Source: Smallanthus sonchifolius
Lineage: Eukaryota > Streptophyta > Magnoliopsida > Asterales > Asteraceae
NCBI GenBank assembly: GCA_023525975.1
Contig: JAKNSE010000037.1
Coordinates: forward strand, 124,001-188,000
Length of the DNA stretch: 64,000 nucleotides
Direction of reading: 5' to 3'
Both the position numbers and the translations under genes were made by a program. The notes under the pieces were generated by a model. The model worked only from the letters and a program-made list of their open reading frames with translations, was not told the DNA's origin and made no database searches. Of the stretch, positions 32,809 through 44,300 are shown in pieces (within the stretch, counting starts at the first letter, position 1; the number at the start of each line of letters is the position of its first letter).

Positions 32809-35573
32809 TGTAACACCCCCAAATTTATTCACTTAATAAATAAATAAAAAAATTATGGTTGCAACGATTGATAACATTACACAACAGCGGAAGCTAACTA
32901 AAGACTTCTAAATACGTCGAACACCTTGCATCTTCATCTTTCTAGTGGCTTAATCCAAAAGTTTAACCTATTCCAACAGTGTCGTATGAATTACCTGAAA
33001 AACATGCTCAAAAATGTCAACGCAATGTTGGTGAGTTCACAGGTTTTAAATGAATACAATTGGCAAAACCATATTTACGAAATCGTTTGTCAAAAACTAT
33101 TTATACGAAATCCTTCGGCAAAAGCCATTTGCACGAAATTGATTGACAAACTGTTTGTACGGGTACTATTGTCAAAATCCTTTGCTCGAAATTCACTGTC
33201 AAGATCATTGATACGTATACCAATGGCAAAACCCGTTTCTTGAAATTGACTGACAAAACCATTGGTACGTATACCATTGGCGAAATCATTTGCTCGAAAT
33301 TTACTTTATGCATATGATAAACAAAACAAGTTAGCGGTTGATTCATCGAAGTCTAGCTAGCACTTACGAATTATGTGATGCACAAGCCTATAACCAAACC
33401 TTTAACGAATTCTCGAAATTTGCCCCAGCCCATTGTACCTTTAAACAATGAGAAACAACAAGACCTGATATGCAATCATTCGACCCTGCTGGTCAGGTTA
33501 GCGCGACTAACCATGATTGGGGGTGTCAACCCGAATAGTACTATTCATATCGATCTACGGCTAAGTCCATAGCTAATGGTTATAGTTCGAAATACCGAGG
33601 ACCTTTTAGTGTTAACTCATGCTCACAAGGGAATCAGATGCTTGTTTCTCGTTTTCTAGTTATCATACCATTTGAAATTAACATGTTTTTCCCCCAAAAT
33701 AGAAAACAGTAAAAAGGGGCCGTGAAACTCACCTTAAGTCCAGCTAATAATATCACAAACTCAGTTGACAATATGTGGGCGCAACATTCCTAAACGGTTC
33801 CTATTGTTCAAACAAGTGTTGTTAAAATCAATAACAATATAACTAGGATCGTGCCCTAACATTACAGTTTCAAATCTAAACCCAAACCATGTTGAGGACA
33901 TCTAAGTTGTAGAAACAAAACTCTTTATTAATATTATTTTTTTTTTAGAAAATCGGGCAGAGTCCCGTTTGTTTTTGGCTAAACCAGACAATATCCAATT
34001 GTCCAATTCCAACATTAATTTACACCAATAATCCAATAAACCACGTTTTAGATTATAATACTAAAACCATACTTAAATTCATTAATTACTTGATAACTAT
34101 ATAAAAAATTATATAATTATAACACATTTTAACGTGTCCGAAAAACGTTGTCAAAAGACGTCCCAGATAATTTTTCTAGGTCCCGTGCTACTACCCGACA
34201 ATAGATCTATAAGTGTTTCTGTTCATACCTTAGCGTACAAGCCGTTCTAAGCGGTTTTGTACGAAAAGCTGAGCACGACGCGAGAAGAAAACTTGTTTCC
34301 CTCATAACTTGGTCATACGAACTCCGATTGAGGTGATTCAAGCGGCCATGGAACCATCTCGTCAAGCTCCATCAGATCCACCGGCCGCCGCCTCCGGCCG
34401 CCGCCGCCGACGTCGCCGGAAAACCGGGCAATGGCCGGAATTCATGATTTTTGGCCGCAAAACTACACTTTTTCGAACCAACTTCTTCGTATGCTTAGAT
34501 CGGGCCTTTAGAAACTCTTTTCTAGCAAAAGCCCCCAATTGTTGAGCTCGCCGGAAAAAGTATTTTTGGCCGGAATCTCCACCACCGTCGCGATCTAGTG
34601 TAAACCACCACCACCATCGGACTCAGGACGTCGAGATCTATCAGATGAGGTGGTGCACTTGCCGCCACTCGCCGGTCCGCTGTGATCCGCTGCTGCGCGC
34701 CGCCGGCTGCTCGGTCGGACTCCGCCTCCGCCGTCCTCGCCGCTGTGTAGTCGTTTCGTCCGCCCAAAAGTGTGGCCGGCCCTCCTTTCCCCTTCTTCTT
34801 CTCGGTTCTCTCTCTAGAAACACACACAAGTGTGTGTGTGATTTTTGTGCAAATGAGGAAAAGGACAAGAAAATTATATATATATATATAGGGTTTTAAG
34901 TGGGTAGGCTACCTACCAGTAACACGTGTCAAACCCAAAATATCATCATGTCTTTAGTTCTCGATTAATATTTGTCGTCCCTAATATAAATATTAATACT
35001 AAAATAAATATTCAAATCATTTATTTTGTTAGCTTATTATCGGAGGATATTCGAGTCGGTATGAGTTCGTCGGATTTATCGTTTCGCTCTCCGGTTGTTA
35101 ATAACAATTTTATTAAAAACAAATACTTATCATATAGGTAATAACCGTACCGCAATCGTTAGTTTTACGAGGATCTAACGTGGTTTAACGTCCGTATACA
35201 CGTACTACACGTGTATTTATCCAAACAGTCTTTCCAAATGAATATTAATACATAATGTTAATAATTCATTATTTTACTTAATCGTTCTGTCGAATACCCG
35301 GTAAAAACCGACGTTTAACGCGCTTAACGTTTAAAACTACGGAATCGCGTACGTTCTTATATCTTTTCTAAAATTATCAGAATCGCGTCACAAGTCATTA
35401 AATGAAATCGTGTGACTAATATGATATTCAAATTGTGTAAATTTGGATTTCTAACGGGCTTGGATCCTTACCGGGCCTCAAATGGGCTTGAATTCATATT
35501 GGGCCTTATTGGGCCTAGTTGGGTTTTAGTCCAACAACTAGGTTTTGGATTTTGGAATTTTGCAGGCGTCACA
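32809..35573 (-). repeat. LARD LTR, right copy (5' LTR in element orientation)
   Basis: It is 2765 bp and matches the left copy throughout, with few substitutions and some indels. The TATA run is longer here (about 34874-34890). The GC-rich leader at about 34820-34340 contains a 101-codon minus-strand open stretch also present in the left copy; it reads MCVSRERTEKKKGKG and looks like an upstream ORF rather than a gene. Confidence 0.92.
33062..33305. repeat. 27-bp minisatellite in LARD LTR (right copy), about 9 units
   Basis: This is the counterpart of the array in the left LTR, with the same nine units and only a few substitutions. Confidence 0.85.
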
Positions 35574-35578
35574 TAAAA

Positions 35579-37551
35579 GATGTTCCCTTTGATTTTACTA
35601 ACGAATGTTTGCAAGCTTTTAATATCTTGAAGGAACAGTTGGTGAAAGCTCCCATTTTGCAACCGCCGGATTGGTCGAAGCCGTTCGAGATTATGTGTGA
35701 TGCAAGTGACACAACAATTGGAGCGGTTTTGGGCCAACGCATTGATAAAAAGCCGGTGGAAATTTACTATGCAAGCAAGACATTGTCCGAGGCGCAATTG
35801 AATTACACCAAAACCGAAAAGGAGTTGTTAGCGGTGGTGTATGCCTTGGACAAATTTCGGTCGTACATATGGGGAAGCAAGGTGATTGTGTATTCGGACC
35901 ATAGTGCGGTTCGTTACTTGATGGAGAAGAAAGATGCAAAGCCTCGTTTGATTCGTTGGGTGCTTTTATTGCAAGAGTTCGACTTGGAAATTTGGGATAA
36001 GAAAGGAAGTGAAAACGTAGTGGCAGATCACTTATCCCGGATTCCGTTGGAAGGGGTTGATGATGTTAGTGAAGTTAATGAACGGTTTCCCGATGAACAA
36101 CTGTTGGCCGTGTCTACTTTTGTCGCACCGTGGTATGCTCATTACGTGAATTATTTGGCCACGGGTGATATTCCGAGTCATTGGACGAAGAAAAGGAGAC
36201 AACATTTTATGGTTCAAGTCAAACAGTACATATAGGATGAACCGGACCTTTTTAAAATCGGGCCCGACCAAGTGATTCGAAGATGCGTGCCCGAGACGGA
36301 GGTGTTAGAAATTTTGCTCATGCTCATTCATCCGCTTGTGGGGGTCATTTTAGTGGCCACAAAACGGGTTACCGGGTACTCACATGTGGTTTCTATTGGC
36401 CTACAATTTTCAAAGATGCATGTGAATTTGCCCGGAATTGTCTAAATTGCCAAAAGATGGGAAGTATTTCGAAGAGGGATGAGATGCCTTTGCAACCTAT
36501 TTTGGTGGTTGAGATATTTGATGTGTGGGACATAGATTTTATGGGTCCATTCCCGAGTTCGAATGGGTTTTTGTATATTTTAGTGGCGGTGGATTACGTC
36601 TCGAAATGGATTGAAGCCATTCCTACAAGAACCAACGATCATTCAGTTGTGTGTAAATTCGTTCAATCCAACATCTTTGCTCGTTTTGGGATTCCAAGAG
36701 TTATAATTAGTGATGGCGGTTCACATTTTAAAAATTTTAACTTCGGGAAGTTGTTAAGGCGGTACAACGTGAACCACAGAATCGCTACGCCGTATCACCC
36801 GCAAACAAGTGGACAAGTTGAAGTGTCCAACTGTCAAATCAAGGAAATTCTCATGAAAACGGTGCGAACGGATAGAAAAGATTGGTCAAGTAAGTTGGAT
36901 GATGCGTTGTGGGCCTACCGAACGGCCTATAAAACTCCCATTGGTACAACTCCTTACCGGTTAGTGTATGGAAAAGGATGTCATTTACCAATGGAGTTAG
37001 CTCACCGAGCACATTGGGCAATAAAGACGGTTAATGCGGACTATAACGAAGCGGGAAAGATTCGAAAGCTTCAATTGAGTGAAATTGAAGAGATTCGGGA
37101 TGAAGCATATGAATGTGCATCCGCATACAAAGACAAACTAAAAAAGGTTCATGGTGCAAAGTTAAGGAAACGAACCTTTGAAGTGGGCCAAAAGGTGTGG
37201 TTGTACAATTCACGATTGAAGTTGTTCGCGGGAAAATTAAAGAGTAAATGGATGGGGCCATACATGATCACAAGAGTGGGTAAGTTCGGAGATATAGATA
37301 TTGAAGATGTTTCCACCAATATGAAGCAAAGAGTGAATGGGCACCGGCTCAAACCGTACTTGGAAGGGAACGACATCAAAAATCTCGAACTTGACAAGGT
37401 GGGCTACATTCTACGCCCATTGGATGAGGAAGAAGCACAACAAGGAGGGAGTGAAGGTGGCAGCGGTAGCGGGAGCGGCGCATTTGCATTTGGAGAATTC
37501 TTGGAGATGATGACGTCTATCTTAGGGCCTCCTCAGCCGCGGTATTACTAG
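35579..37551 (+). pseudogene. Athila gag-pol, third part (RT end, RNase H, integrase)
   Basis: The frame resumes with GATGTTCCC right after the LARD target duplication. It gives the end of RT and the RNase H (IMCDASDTTIGAVLGQ, YASKTLSEAQLNYTKTEKE, WGSKVIVYSDHSAVRYL). TAG at 36233-36235 stands where a Trp codon would be expected, and a one-base shift near 36310 moves the frame. The integrase then reads on to 37551: zinc domain HSSACGGHFSGHKTG with CLNCQK, core WDIDFMGPFP (first Asp), ISDGGSHF (second Asp) and TSGQVEVSN (Glu), and the GPYMITRVG C-terminal domain. It ends in a Gly/Ser-rich tail and GPPQPRYY. Confidence 0.92.
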
Positions 37552-38299
37552 TCAGGTGGTGCTCTTTCCGTTTTGTATATTATTGTAGATTAATTTTTGT
37601 TTATGTCCATGGTTGGGTGGAAGGGTGGTGTTTTGATATTGATATTATGGGTTGTGATATTGTCGGTGGTGTTACAATGTTTGTTTGTTTAAAAAAAAAA
37701 AATTGGGGTCTGAGTGTATAAGCGGAAATTGATGTTGAATTCGTTGTTAGTGATCATTCCCTTCAACGCCATACATTGGGGTCAATGTATCCCAAGTGTG
37801 GGGATAGGGGAAATTTTTGATGATTTTGATGATTTTTGAAAAAAATTTTAAACCAACCGACAAATCGTTCAAATTTGAAAGCTTGCCATTGATACGCATG
37901 ACACATCGGCAACCCTTTTTGTCCTCTCATGGTGAGTTTTTGGGCCACACACACACAATTATTAGAAATTCTTTCTTTGGTCGAGTGGCGATGTGTGATT
38001 TGTGTTAATAGAACTTGTGTAAAAATGCTTGTCGAGACTTTGGTTTAATATGCTTGTGAAAATGATAAGGGCATTTAGGTAACCTCGTCTGGATGTGTGA
38101 GAGTGTGGGATTGGGGGGTTGGACCTCATACGATATATATATGAGCTTGGTAGTGCGAGGGGCGGGGGTTTGGTCTTTAGTAGCCATGTTTGAGCCTATT
38201 GCCGTTCATTTGTGACCCGTACCTATCTTCTTAAATTCTACCTATTGAGACGACCCGGTTTAGTAGTTTTAGTACGTAGTGTTTGATGTTTTTGTTTTG

Positions 38300-38351
<52 letters not shown>

Positions 38352-38829
38352 CTGAGAAAAATGCGAAAAGAAGGAAATAAATGCGATGGTAGTTGAAGGA
38401 GAATGAAAAAAAGGGGTGAAGTTGTGTAAATAGTTAGTAGTTGTTTTTGTGTAATAATAAGACCGGGCCGAATCAATGAGCTACTTGCATATATATCCCA
38501 TCATTTCCTACTCTTACACATAGCCTCGTTACAACCTGTAAAGCCCTTTGATTCATAGGCATATTGGGCATCTTATAGGTGGAGACTTGATTTTTATACA
38601 AGCTTATTGTCGCACAATCACACATTTGCATTGAGTGTTCTAGCGCAATCTTGCTAGTACTTTTTGTCACCGAGAGGAGAGTTATTGTGAGGGGTGTGTC
38701 ATGTGGTGTGATGGTAGGTTAGTAAAAGGACAGCATGTATTTGTTTGGTTTAAACGTTGATCGCTTATGAACTTGGAAATGGTTTTCGATGAGTTGCTTG
38801 GGGGCAAGCAACGGTTAAGTGTGGGAATG
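37552..38829 (+). other. Athila 3' untranslated region
   Basis: This is non-coding sequence between the pol stop and the 3' LTR. It includes GGGGTCAATG and CCCAAGTGTGGGGATAGG near 37780-37810, typical of Athila after pol, an AT microsatellite, and the purine tract AAGTGTGGGAATG ending at 38829. Athila elements often carry an env-like ORF here; I see none. Confidence 0.75.
38302..38350. repeat. (AT)n microsatellite
   Basis: An uninterrupted AT dinucleotide run of about 48 bases lies in the Athila 3' untranslated region. Confidence 0.95.
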
Positions 38830-39980
38830 TGACGGGTGGTCCACGGGACAACCTTTAAGTATGTTAAAAGATAATTTAATCCCACATTTGATCATGTAAC
38901 TATCTTGAATTAGATAGCTACAGTTGCGTATGTCTCAGGTATGTTCGGGGCTTAAAAGGAGTGGGAAATGCAGCTTTGGGAAGAAGCTAATCGAGTGGAC
39001 GTTTTGCCCAGACTCTACCGTAGCTTACGGTGGCTACCGTAAGCTACGGTAGCCCCCTAAAGACTTGTCCCCCACCGTAAGGCAGTAGGAACTCAGCGTA
39101 ACAACTTAAATGCTACCGTAAGTTACTGTAGCTACCGTAGCTTACGGTAGACATTGGCGCAGAAAGTGTAACTGCCAATAAAAACCAATTTTCCAAGGGG
39201 CTTTTGATATTCTCATGATTGGAGACGTTTTGCAGATTTTTTTTGTTGAAAATTGGAGACTTCTTGGGTTCCAAACAATTTCTAATCATTGGGTTTGTGT
39301 TTTGATTTATATGAACATTAACTTTTGTTTGATGATGATGCACCAAACAATGAGTGGCTAATTCCGTGGTGATCATCCTAGATGTAAGGTTTGCTTTTGA
39401 AACACTATGTTTATGTTGGAATTTCTAGAATAATAGACTTGCAATATTTGTTTGTTTATTATGGTGTTTGAATGTTTGTTCGTAAAGTGTTGGTTCTTGT
39501 TTGATGTTAGTCTAAACCATACGTTCTTGGTGCCGTTGGCAATCGAGATATCATGGGAGGGATTAGGGTTGGATAATAGTCAATTGGTCATCGGGTAACA
39601 ACCTCGCGTTTTTATAATCCGAGTACTTAGTTCCCTTTTATCACAACAAACAATCAAACGCGAGTCATGTCTATGTGGTTCTTTCTAGTTGAGCATAAAC
39701 ATTAGTGTGGATTAAAAACCTGAAATCTAGGATGGTTGCTTTCTCTTAATCTGTTTACAAACTAATCTTTGATTTGCAATTTATTTAGTTAATCTTAGTT
39801 TTTGAAACCAAACAATCAAAATCGTGAATTTACATTTCTTGCAATTTAGTTTAAGTTAGTTAAATCCAAAGCTACATAATAAACACATTTTCCACAAACT
39901 CCTCGTGTTCGATACCCACTTACCGCTAGCTATTTAGTTGTAATTGGTTTAAATTTGATTGAGACTACGACCTCACGTCA
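38830..39980 (+). repeat. Athila 3' LTR
   Basis: It begins TGACGGGTGGTCC directly after the purine tract and ends CTCACGTCA, next to the GTGGT target duplication (39981-39985). It is about 1.15 kb and complete. By eye there are some twenty substitutions against the 5' LTR over 1.13 kb. The four palindromes of the 5' LTR are present here too, one with a substitution. Confidence 0.9.
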
Positions 39981-39985
39981 GTGGT

Positions 39986-41242
39986 TTCATTTTTGTTTCA
40001 ATTAAAGCCAGATGTCTAACACCGTTAGTTTTTTCTATTAACTTTTGTTAATTGACCACAATACCCCTTTAAGATAATAAAAAATAAAAACAAAATAAAA
40101 AATCTTTAAAGTTCAAAAAAAAAAAGATTTCCCTGCTCTCTCTCTCCACACACAAATTATCTCTCTCTCTACTTTCAATATTCCTCTCCCCCACCACCCT
40201 TTGACCGCCGCCGTCGTCGCCGCTACCACCGCCACTGCCGCCTGAAACACACCGCCATCGCCTGAAACACACCGCCATCGCTGTCGCTGCCACCGCCTGA
40301 AACACCCTTTGACCACCCCATCGCTGCCACCGGTTAAAAGTGGCTGCTGTTGCAAGCATTATACGGCCTATGAACAAGATAACAGGAGTGGGAATGATAG
40401 ATTCCATTTCAGCCAGATCTGGGTTAGCAGAGTTGAATGTTACTGATTACAGAAAAGTGGGAGACAACAGGGTTGAAGGTTGCATAGGAGAGAGGTGGGT
40501 TAAGGGTGGCAATGGTGGTGGCCGCATTGGTGGCAGACGGTGGGAGGCAACAAGATTTTGGGTTTTTAAAATTTTGATTTCTACCTTTTGTGGGAACAAC
40601 AGTAAATGGGTTAGGGGATTTTGATTTCTACCTCTTATAATTGTAATTAACGATTTGGGGTTTCTAAAATTTGTGTTTTAAAGAAGCTTGGTTCAAATCA
40701 TTGTTTGGGTTCTAATGGGTTGATCGGGTTGCCGGTCGCCGGATGCCGGATTTATGAAAGAGGGATCAGAAAGAACGAGGGAGATGGTGGCCTTGCAAGT
40801 GGTGGTTCCCAAATCAGAGATATTCAATAGAGTCGGTAGTTTCTCTCTTTGAAGAAATACGCATGTAGAGGTGGAGGTGGAGGTGGAGGCTATGGAGGTT
40901 ATCGTATATTTAGGGTTTTATGAAGATGAATGAAAGTGGTGGTGATGTAGGGTGGCGATGATGGGATGTGGTGGTGGCAACGGCGGTGGTGGGGGGTGTA
41001 GTGGTGGTGGTGATAGAATAAACCTTCAAATTTGTATATAAGGGTTTTTTTTGTATTATTCTTATTAATAGGGGTATTTTAGTCTTTTCAGTTAAAACTT
41101 AACAGAAAATTGGATGGAGGTTAGTGGATTGGCTAAAAAGGAGACAAACGATGAAACTATTGGATGTAAATGAGGATTTTGAAACTATTAGACTAAAATA
41201 GAGAATTGGTGCAACCACGTGTACTAAAATGAGAGTTTACTC
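39986..41242. other. Right half of the Mutator-like element, with GC-rich insert
   Basis: After the Athila insertion the Mutator-like element continues: TTCATTTTTGTTTCAATTAAAG and the rest of the left inverted repeat, then a GC-rich run of CCGCCG/CCACCG (about 40203-40330), then a segment that can be read as protein on the plus strand (about 40336-40490, VASIIRPMNKITGVGMIDS), then G-rich repeats and the right inverted repeat (about 41050-41242). The protein-like piece may be a captured host fragment. I do not recognise it. Confidence 0.6.
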
Positions 41243-41304
41243 AAAAATTAATTATTTTTTTAAATGAAGGATCTCTATACTGATCAAACCAACTAGGTTG
41301 CAAC

Positions 41305-44300
41305 TCAACGAGGTAAAAGTAGGGTAATGGTTTCAATATCAACAGAATAAACATTTCCTCTGGTTTTATTTTCATCTTCTTCATCATATTTATTTGTAGA
41401 AAAAGCAGGTCTTCTTGGCCTAGACAGACTTTGATATTCATTCCTGAACATGGCTGAAACTTCCAACATTGATGGCCTGTGTGACCATTTTTCTTCAACA
41501 CATAGCAGGGCCACCTGCATGCATCTTGTTAACTTATATGTTGAAGACTCATCATCCAATGAAGGATCCATGAACTCCATTGCTGTACCTTCTTTCCATA
41601 GAACATATGCCTGTAATTGTTCAAGGTCAACCATCAAAGTCAAACATTTTTTGTAGAATAGTCAACCGTCAAAAATTCAATTTGGGTATTGGTGTTGACA
41701 TGAATTATCTAGGGTTAGTTTTATTCTAAATGAATCCTCTTAAAATGCTATTTAGACCTGACAAGTTTGAAGATGCACACCAAGTGTTCGATGAAATGCT
41801 TGAACCAATCTGATGGTTCTGATAGTAGGTTTTGAACAATTTGGACCAATAATTCTTACTTCTAAATGTATTTCTAGCTTCTAAGTAGGTAAATATGATT
41901 AGCCTTGCTGACATTGAGTGGGAGATTCTATGGGAGGATGTTCATATTACACAGAAATGTTATCTTTTTTAATTTAGTTTGTTATTTTAGTGTTCTGATG
42001 TTAATTTCATTTGCATTCTTGTTATCATTTTAGGAGTTGTATTTTAGGAATTCAGTGGAATTGGAATTTAAATTACAGTTCTTTGCATGCTTGGTTGGCT
42101 AAGAGATGGAATTGGAATTAATTCCAACAAAATCCTTAAATTCATTTGATGGAATTCAAAATCCCCCAACATTTCAAAGGAAACCCAACAATGTTTATAA
42201 TTTACGTAATAAGCCTAGCTGTTTTTTCTTTTTTTAAAACAGTTTTATAATGATATTTTAGTTTGGAACTTTGTTTTATATTTTGTTAATTTTAAGGATA
42301 ATTCTGTCATTTTGGTACTTTATTCCAATTCCATTAACAAATGTATCAACCAAACACATTATGGATTTTCAAAGGAATCCTTTAGTTCCAATTCCAATTC
42401 CAAATCCAAAACATTTCAGCGAACAAAACACCCCGTTAGTTTTACTTTCTGCAAAATATTGTAGTAGTTTATTGATGATATTTGTTAGTTGTATGTATAT
42501 ATATTATGTATAAGTAGTAGATTGTGGCCCATGGGCCCGAGGATAGGCGTTCGTCACTTGTATATATTGAGGGTTCCCCTCCATGGTAAACGTTCAGCCC
42601 ATTCAGTTTTCCAACTTCTCTAGTTCTTTTGAATACCTATTCTACTAAAGTCATCCTATACAAGGTTCAAGCAGTTAGGAATAGAATTAACTTGTGTTGG
42701 TAGTTGAGGAACTTAGGAACCATTGTATTTGGTAAAAAAAAAGGATTTGATCACGTTAATCTGAAAAAAGGGAAGGGCAAAACATATTGTTGAAGATTCT
42801 TAAACTTATTCTACATAACAATGTTAATAATTATGTGTTATTCTCTTTCTTCCAGGTTCTTATGGCATTTTCTCTAGTAGTGGACTTACTTATCAGTTAT
42901 TGAAAAAGTAACTTACATATTCGAGGAGATTCAGGTTTTGATGCGGTCCATAGACGCTATAGTTCTTCTTCCCACTTATGATTTGTAGAAGGAGAACCCC
43001 GAAACTATAAACATCATATTTTCTAGAGTATAAACCTTCTTTTACATACTCAGGAGGAACACATCCGCTGCATTGCACCAAAGAAGTGATTAAGTGTCTA
43101 AAGAATCGTGATCTATCACTACTGAAAATTATGTGGATTAATAGTACCAACTTGTAAGCATACTTACTAGGTTCCAACAATCCGGTCAGTATTTGCTTCA
43201 ATTTCATTGTTCTTAAAGCTTTTTGCTATACCAAAATCTGATATTTTAGGCTTCATATCAGCATCAAGTAAAATGTTGCTTGCTTTCAAGTCTCTGTGAA
43301 CTATTGTTAGTCTCGAGTATTCTTGGAGATACAGAAGTCCTTGGATTATCCCTTCAATTATTTCAACCCATTTCTCCCAGTTCAACATCAACCTTCTACA
43401 CGGATCTACACAAGTAATTTTTATATTATTAGTGAAATTTAATTGAAGTAGTCCAAGATTTTGGTTCATATAATCAATTTAATATTAGGAATATATAGAA
43501 GCTTAGTCACCAAAGATGTAGAAATCTAAGCTTTTATTTGGCATGTATTCATAGATCAGCATCTTTTCTTCCCTTTCAGTGCAGAATCCCAAGAGTTTTA
43601 CTAGATTCACATGTTGTAGTTTTGTTGCAAATGTAACCTCGTTCTTGAACTCCTCAATTCCTTGTTTAGAAGTATGTGAAAGTCTTTTTACTGCTATTTC
43701 TTGTCCATTTGATAATTTTCCCTGGTGAGAAATAATATCAAAACCATGTTATACCCATGACCTATATTGGTTAATCTATAAAATTTATAGCCATTTCTAT
43801 TTTCTGAGCATGCTAGTGCTAGCATGTGGCATTTTCATCTCAACATGTTAAAATTTACAATTTTACCCTTATGCTAGCCCTCATGCTTCCTTCCCATGCC
43901 ATCAAATGAGCATAATGTATTTATTTTTTTCATAGACTTATTACACTTATGTTAATGTTGGTGCAGAGTCCTTTTCAATGATAGTTGTATATAAATAAAT
44001 TAGTACTTGTAAAACAAAAGAAATAAGTACCTTGTAAACTGGTCCATATCCCCCTTCGCCAAGCTTATTTTCTTCCGAGAAGCTATTTGTAGCTTCCCTT
44101 ATGTCTGCAAAGCTAATTACTTGCTGATTATGATACGTTGATTTGCCTCTATTCATCATTTGTTTCACTATTAAAGCAAATCAAATATGTTATCCTCATT
44201 GTTAAGTCCAGTTTTTTAGTTTTAGATTTGGAATGTAAATGGTCTACCTTTTGACATGATCCTTTTCCTCAGGTGACAGATTATGCAGAGTAGTAGCATG

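Larger units (their letters stand above)
25866..35573 (-). mobile_element. LARD-like non-autonomous LTR retrotransposon with 2.77 kb LTRs
   Basis: Two very long, nearly identical LTRs (25866-28638 and 32809-35573) flank a 4.17 kb interior without any recognisable gag or pol. The target duplication TAAAA (25861-25865 and 35574-35578) lies within the Athila pol frame, which continues directly afterwards. On the minus strand the LTR begins TGTGACACC/TGTGACGCC and ends GGGGTGTTACA; the primer-binding site (32789-32806) and a purine tract AAGAAGGGGAGAA (28639-28651) sit in the right places for minus orientation. Long LTRs with a non-coding interior define large retrotransposon derivatives. The autonomous partner is not identifiable from this sequence. 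Confidence 0.9.
6835..39980 (+). mobile_element. Athila-lineage Ty3/gypsy retrotransposon, host of two nested insertions
   Basis: The layout is 5' LTR (6835-7970), gag-pol in three pieces (8049-9785, 23328-25865, 35579-37551), 3' untranslated region and 3' LTR (38830-39980). The 5-bp repeat GTGGT flanks the element (6830-6834 and 39981-39985). After subtracting the two insertions and their duplications the element is about 9.9 kb, usual for Athila. Gag starts MHTRGSKKS, and the protease, RT and integrase motifs read as Athila. The polypurine-like AAGTGTGGGAATG lies directly before the 3' LTR. Stops and a frameshift show that it is dead. Confidence 0.9.
6747..41242. mobile_element. Mutator-like non-autonomous TIR element, split by the Athila insertion
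   Basis: The ends are inverted and related over at least 80 bases, with weaker pairing further in. The left end starts GAGTAGATTCCCATTTTAGT at 6747; the complement of the right end starts GAGTAAACTCTCATTTTAGT at 41242. Both are flanked by the 9-bp direct repeat AAAAATTAA (6738-6746 and 41243-41251). A 9-bp target duplication and long degenerate inverted repeats are typical of Mutator-like elements. Without the retrotransposon the element is about 1.35 kb. No transposase is present. The right half contains a GC-rich stretch and a short coding-like segment. Confidence 0.75.
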
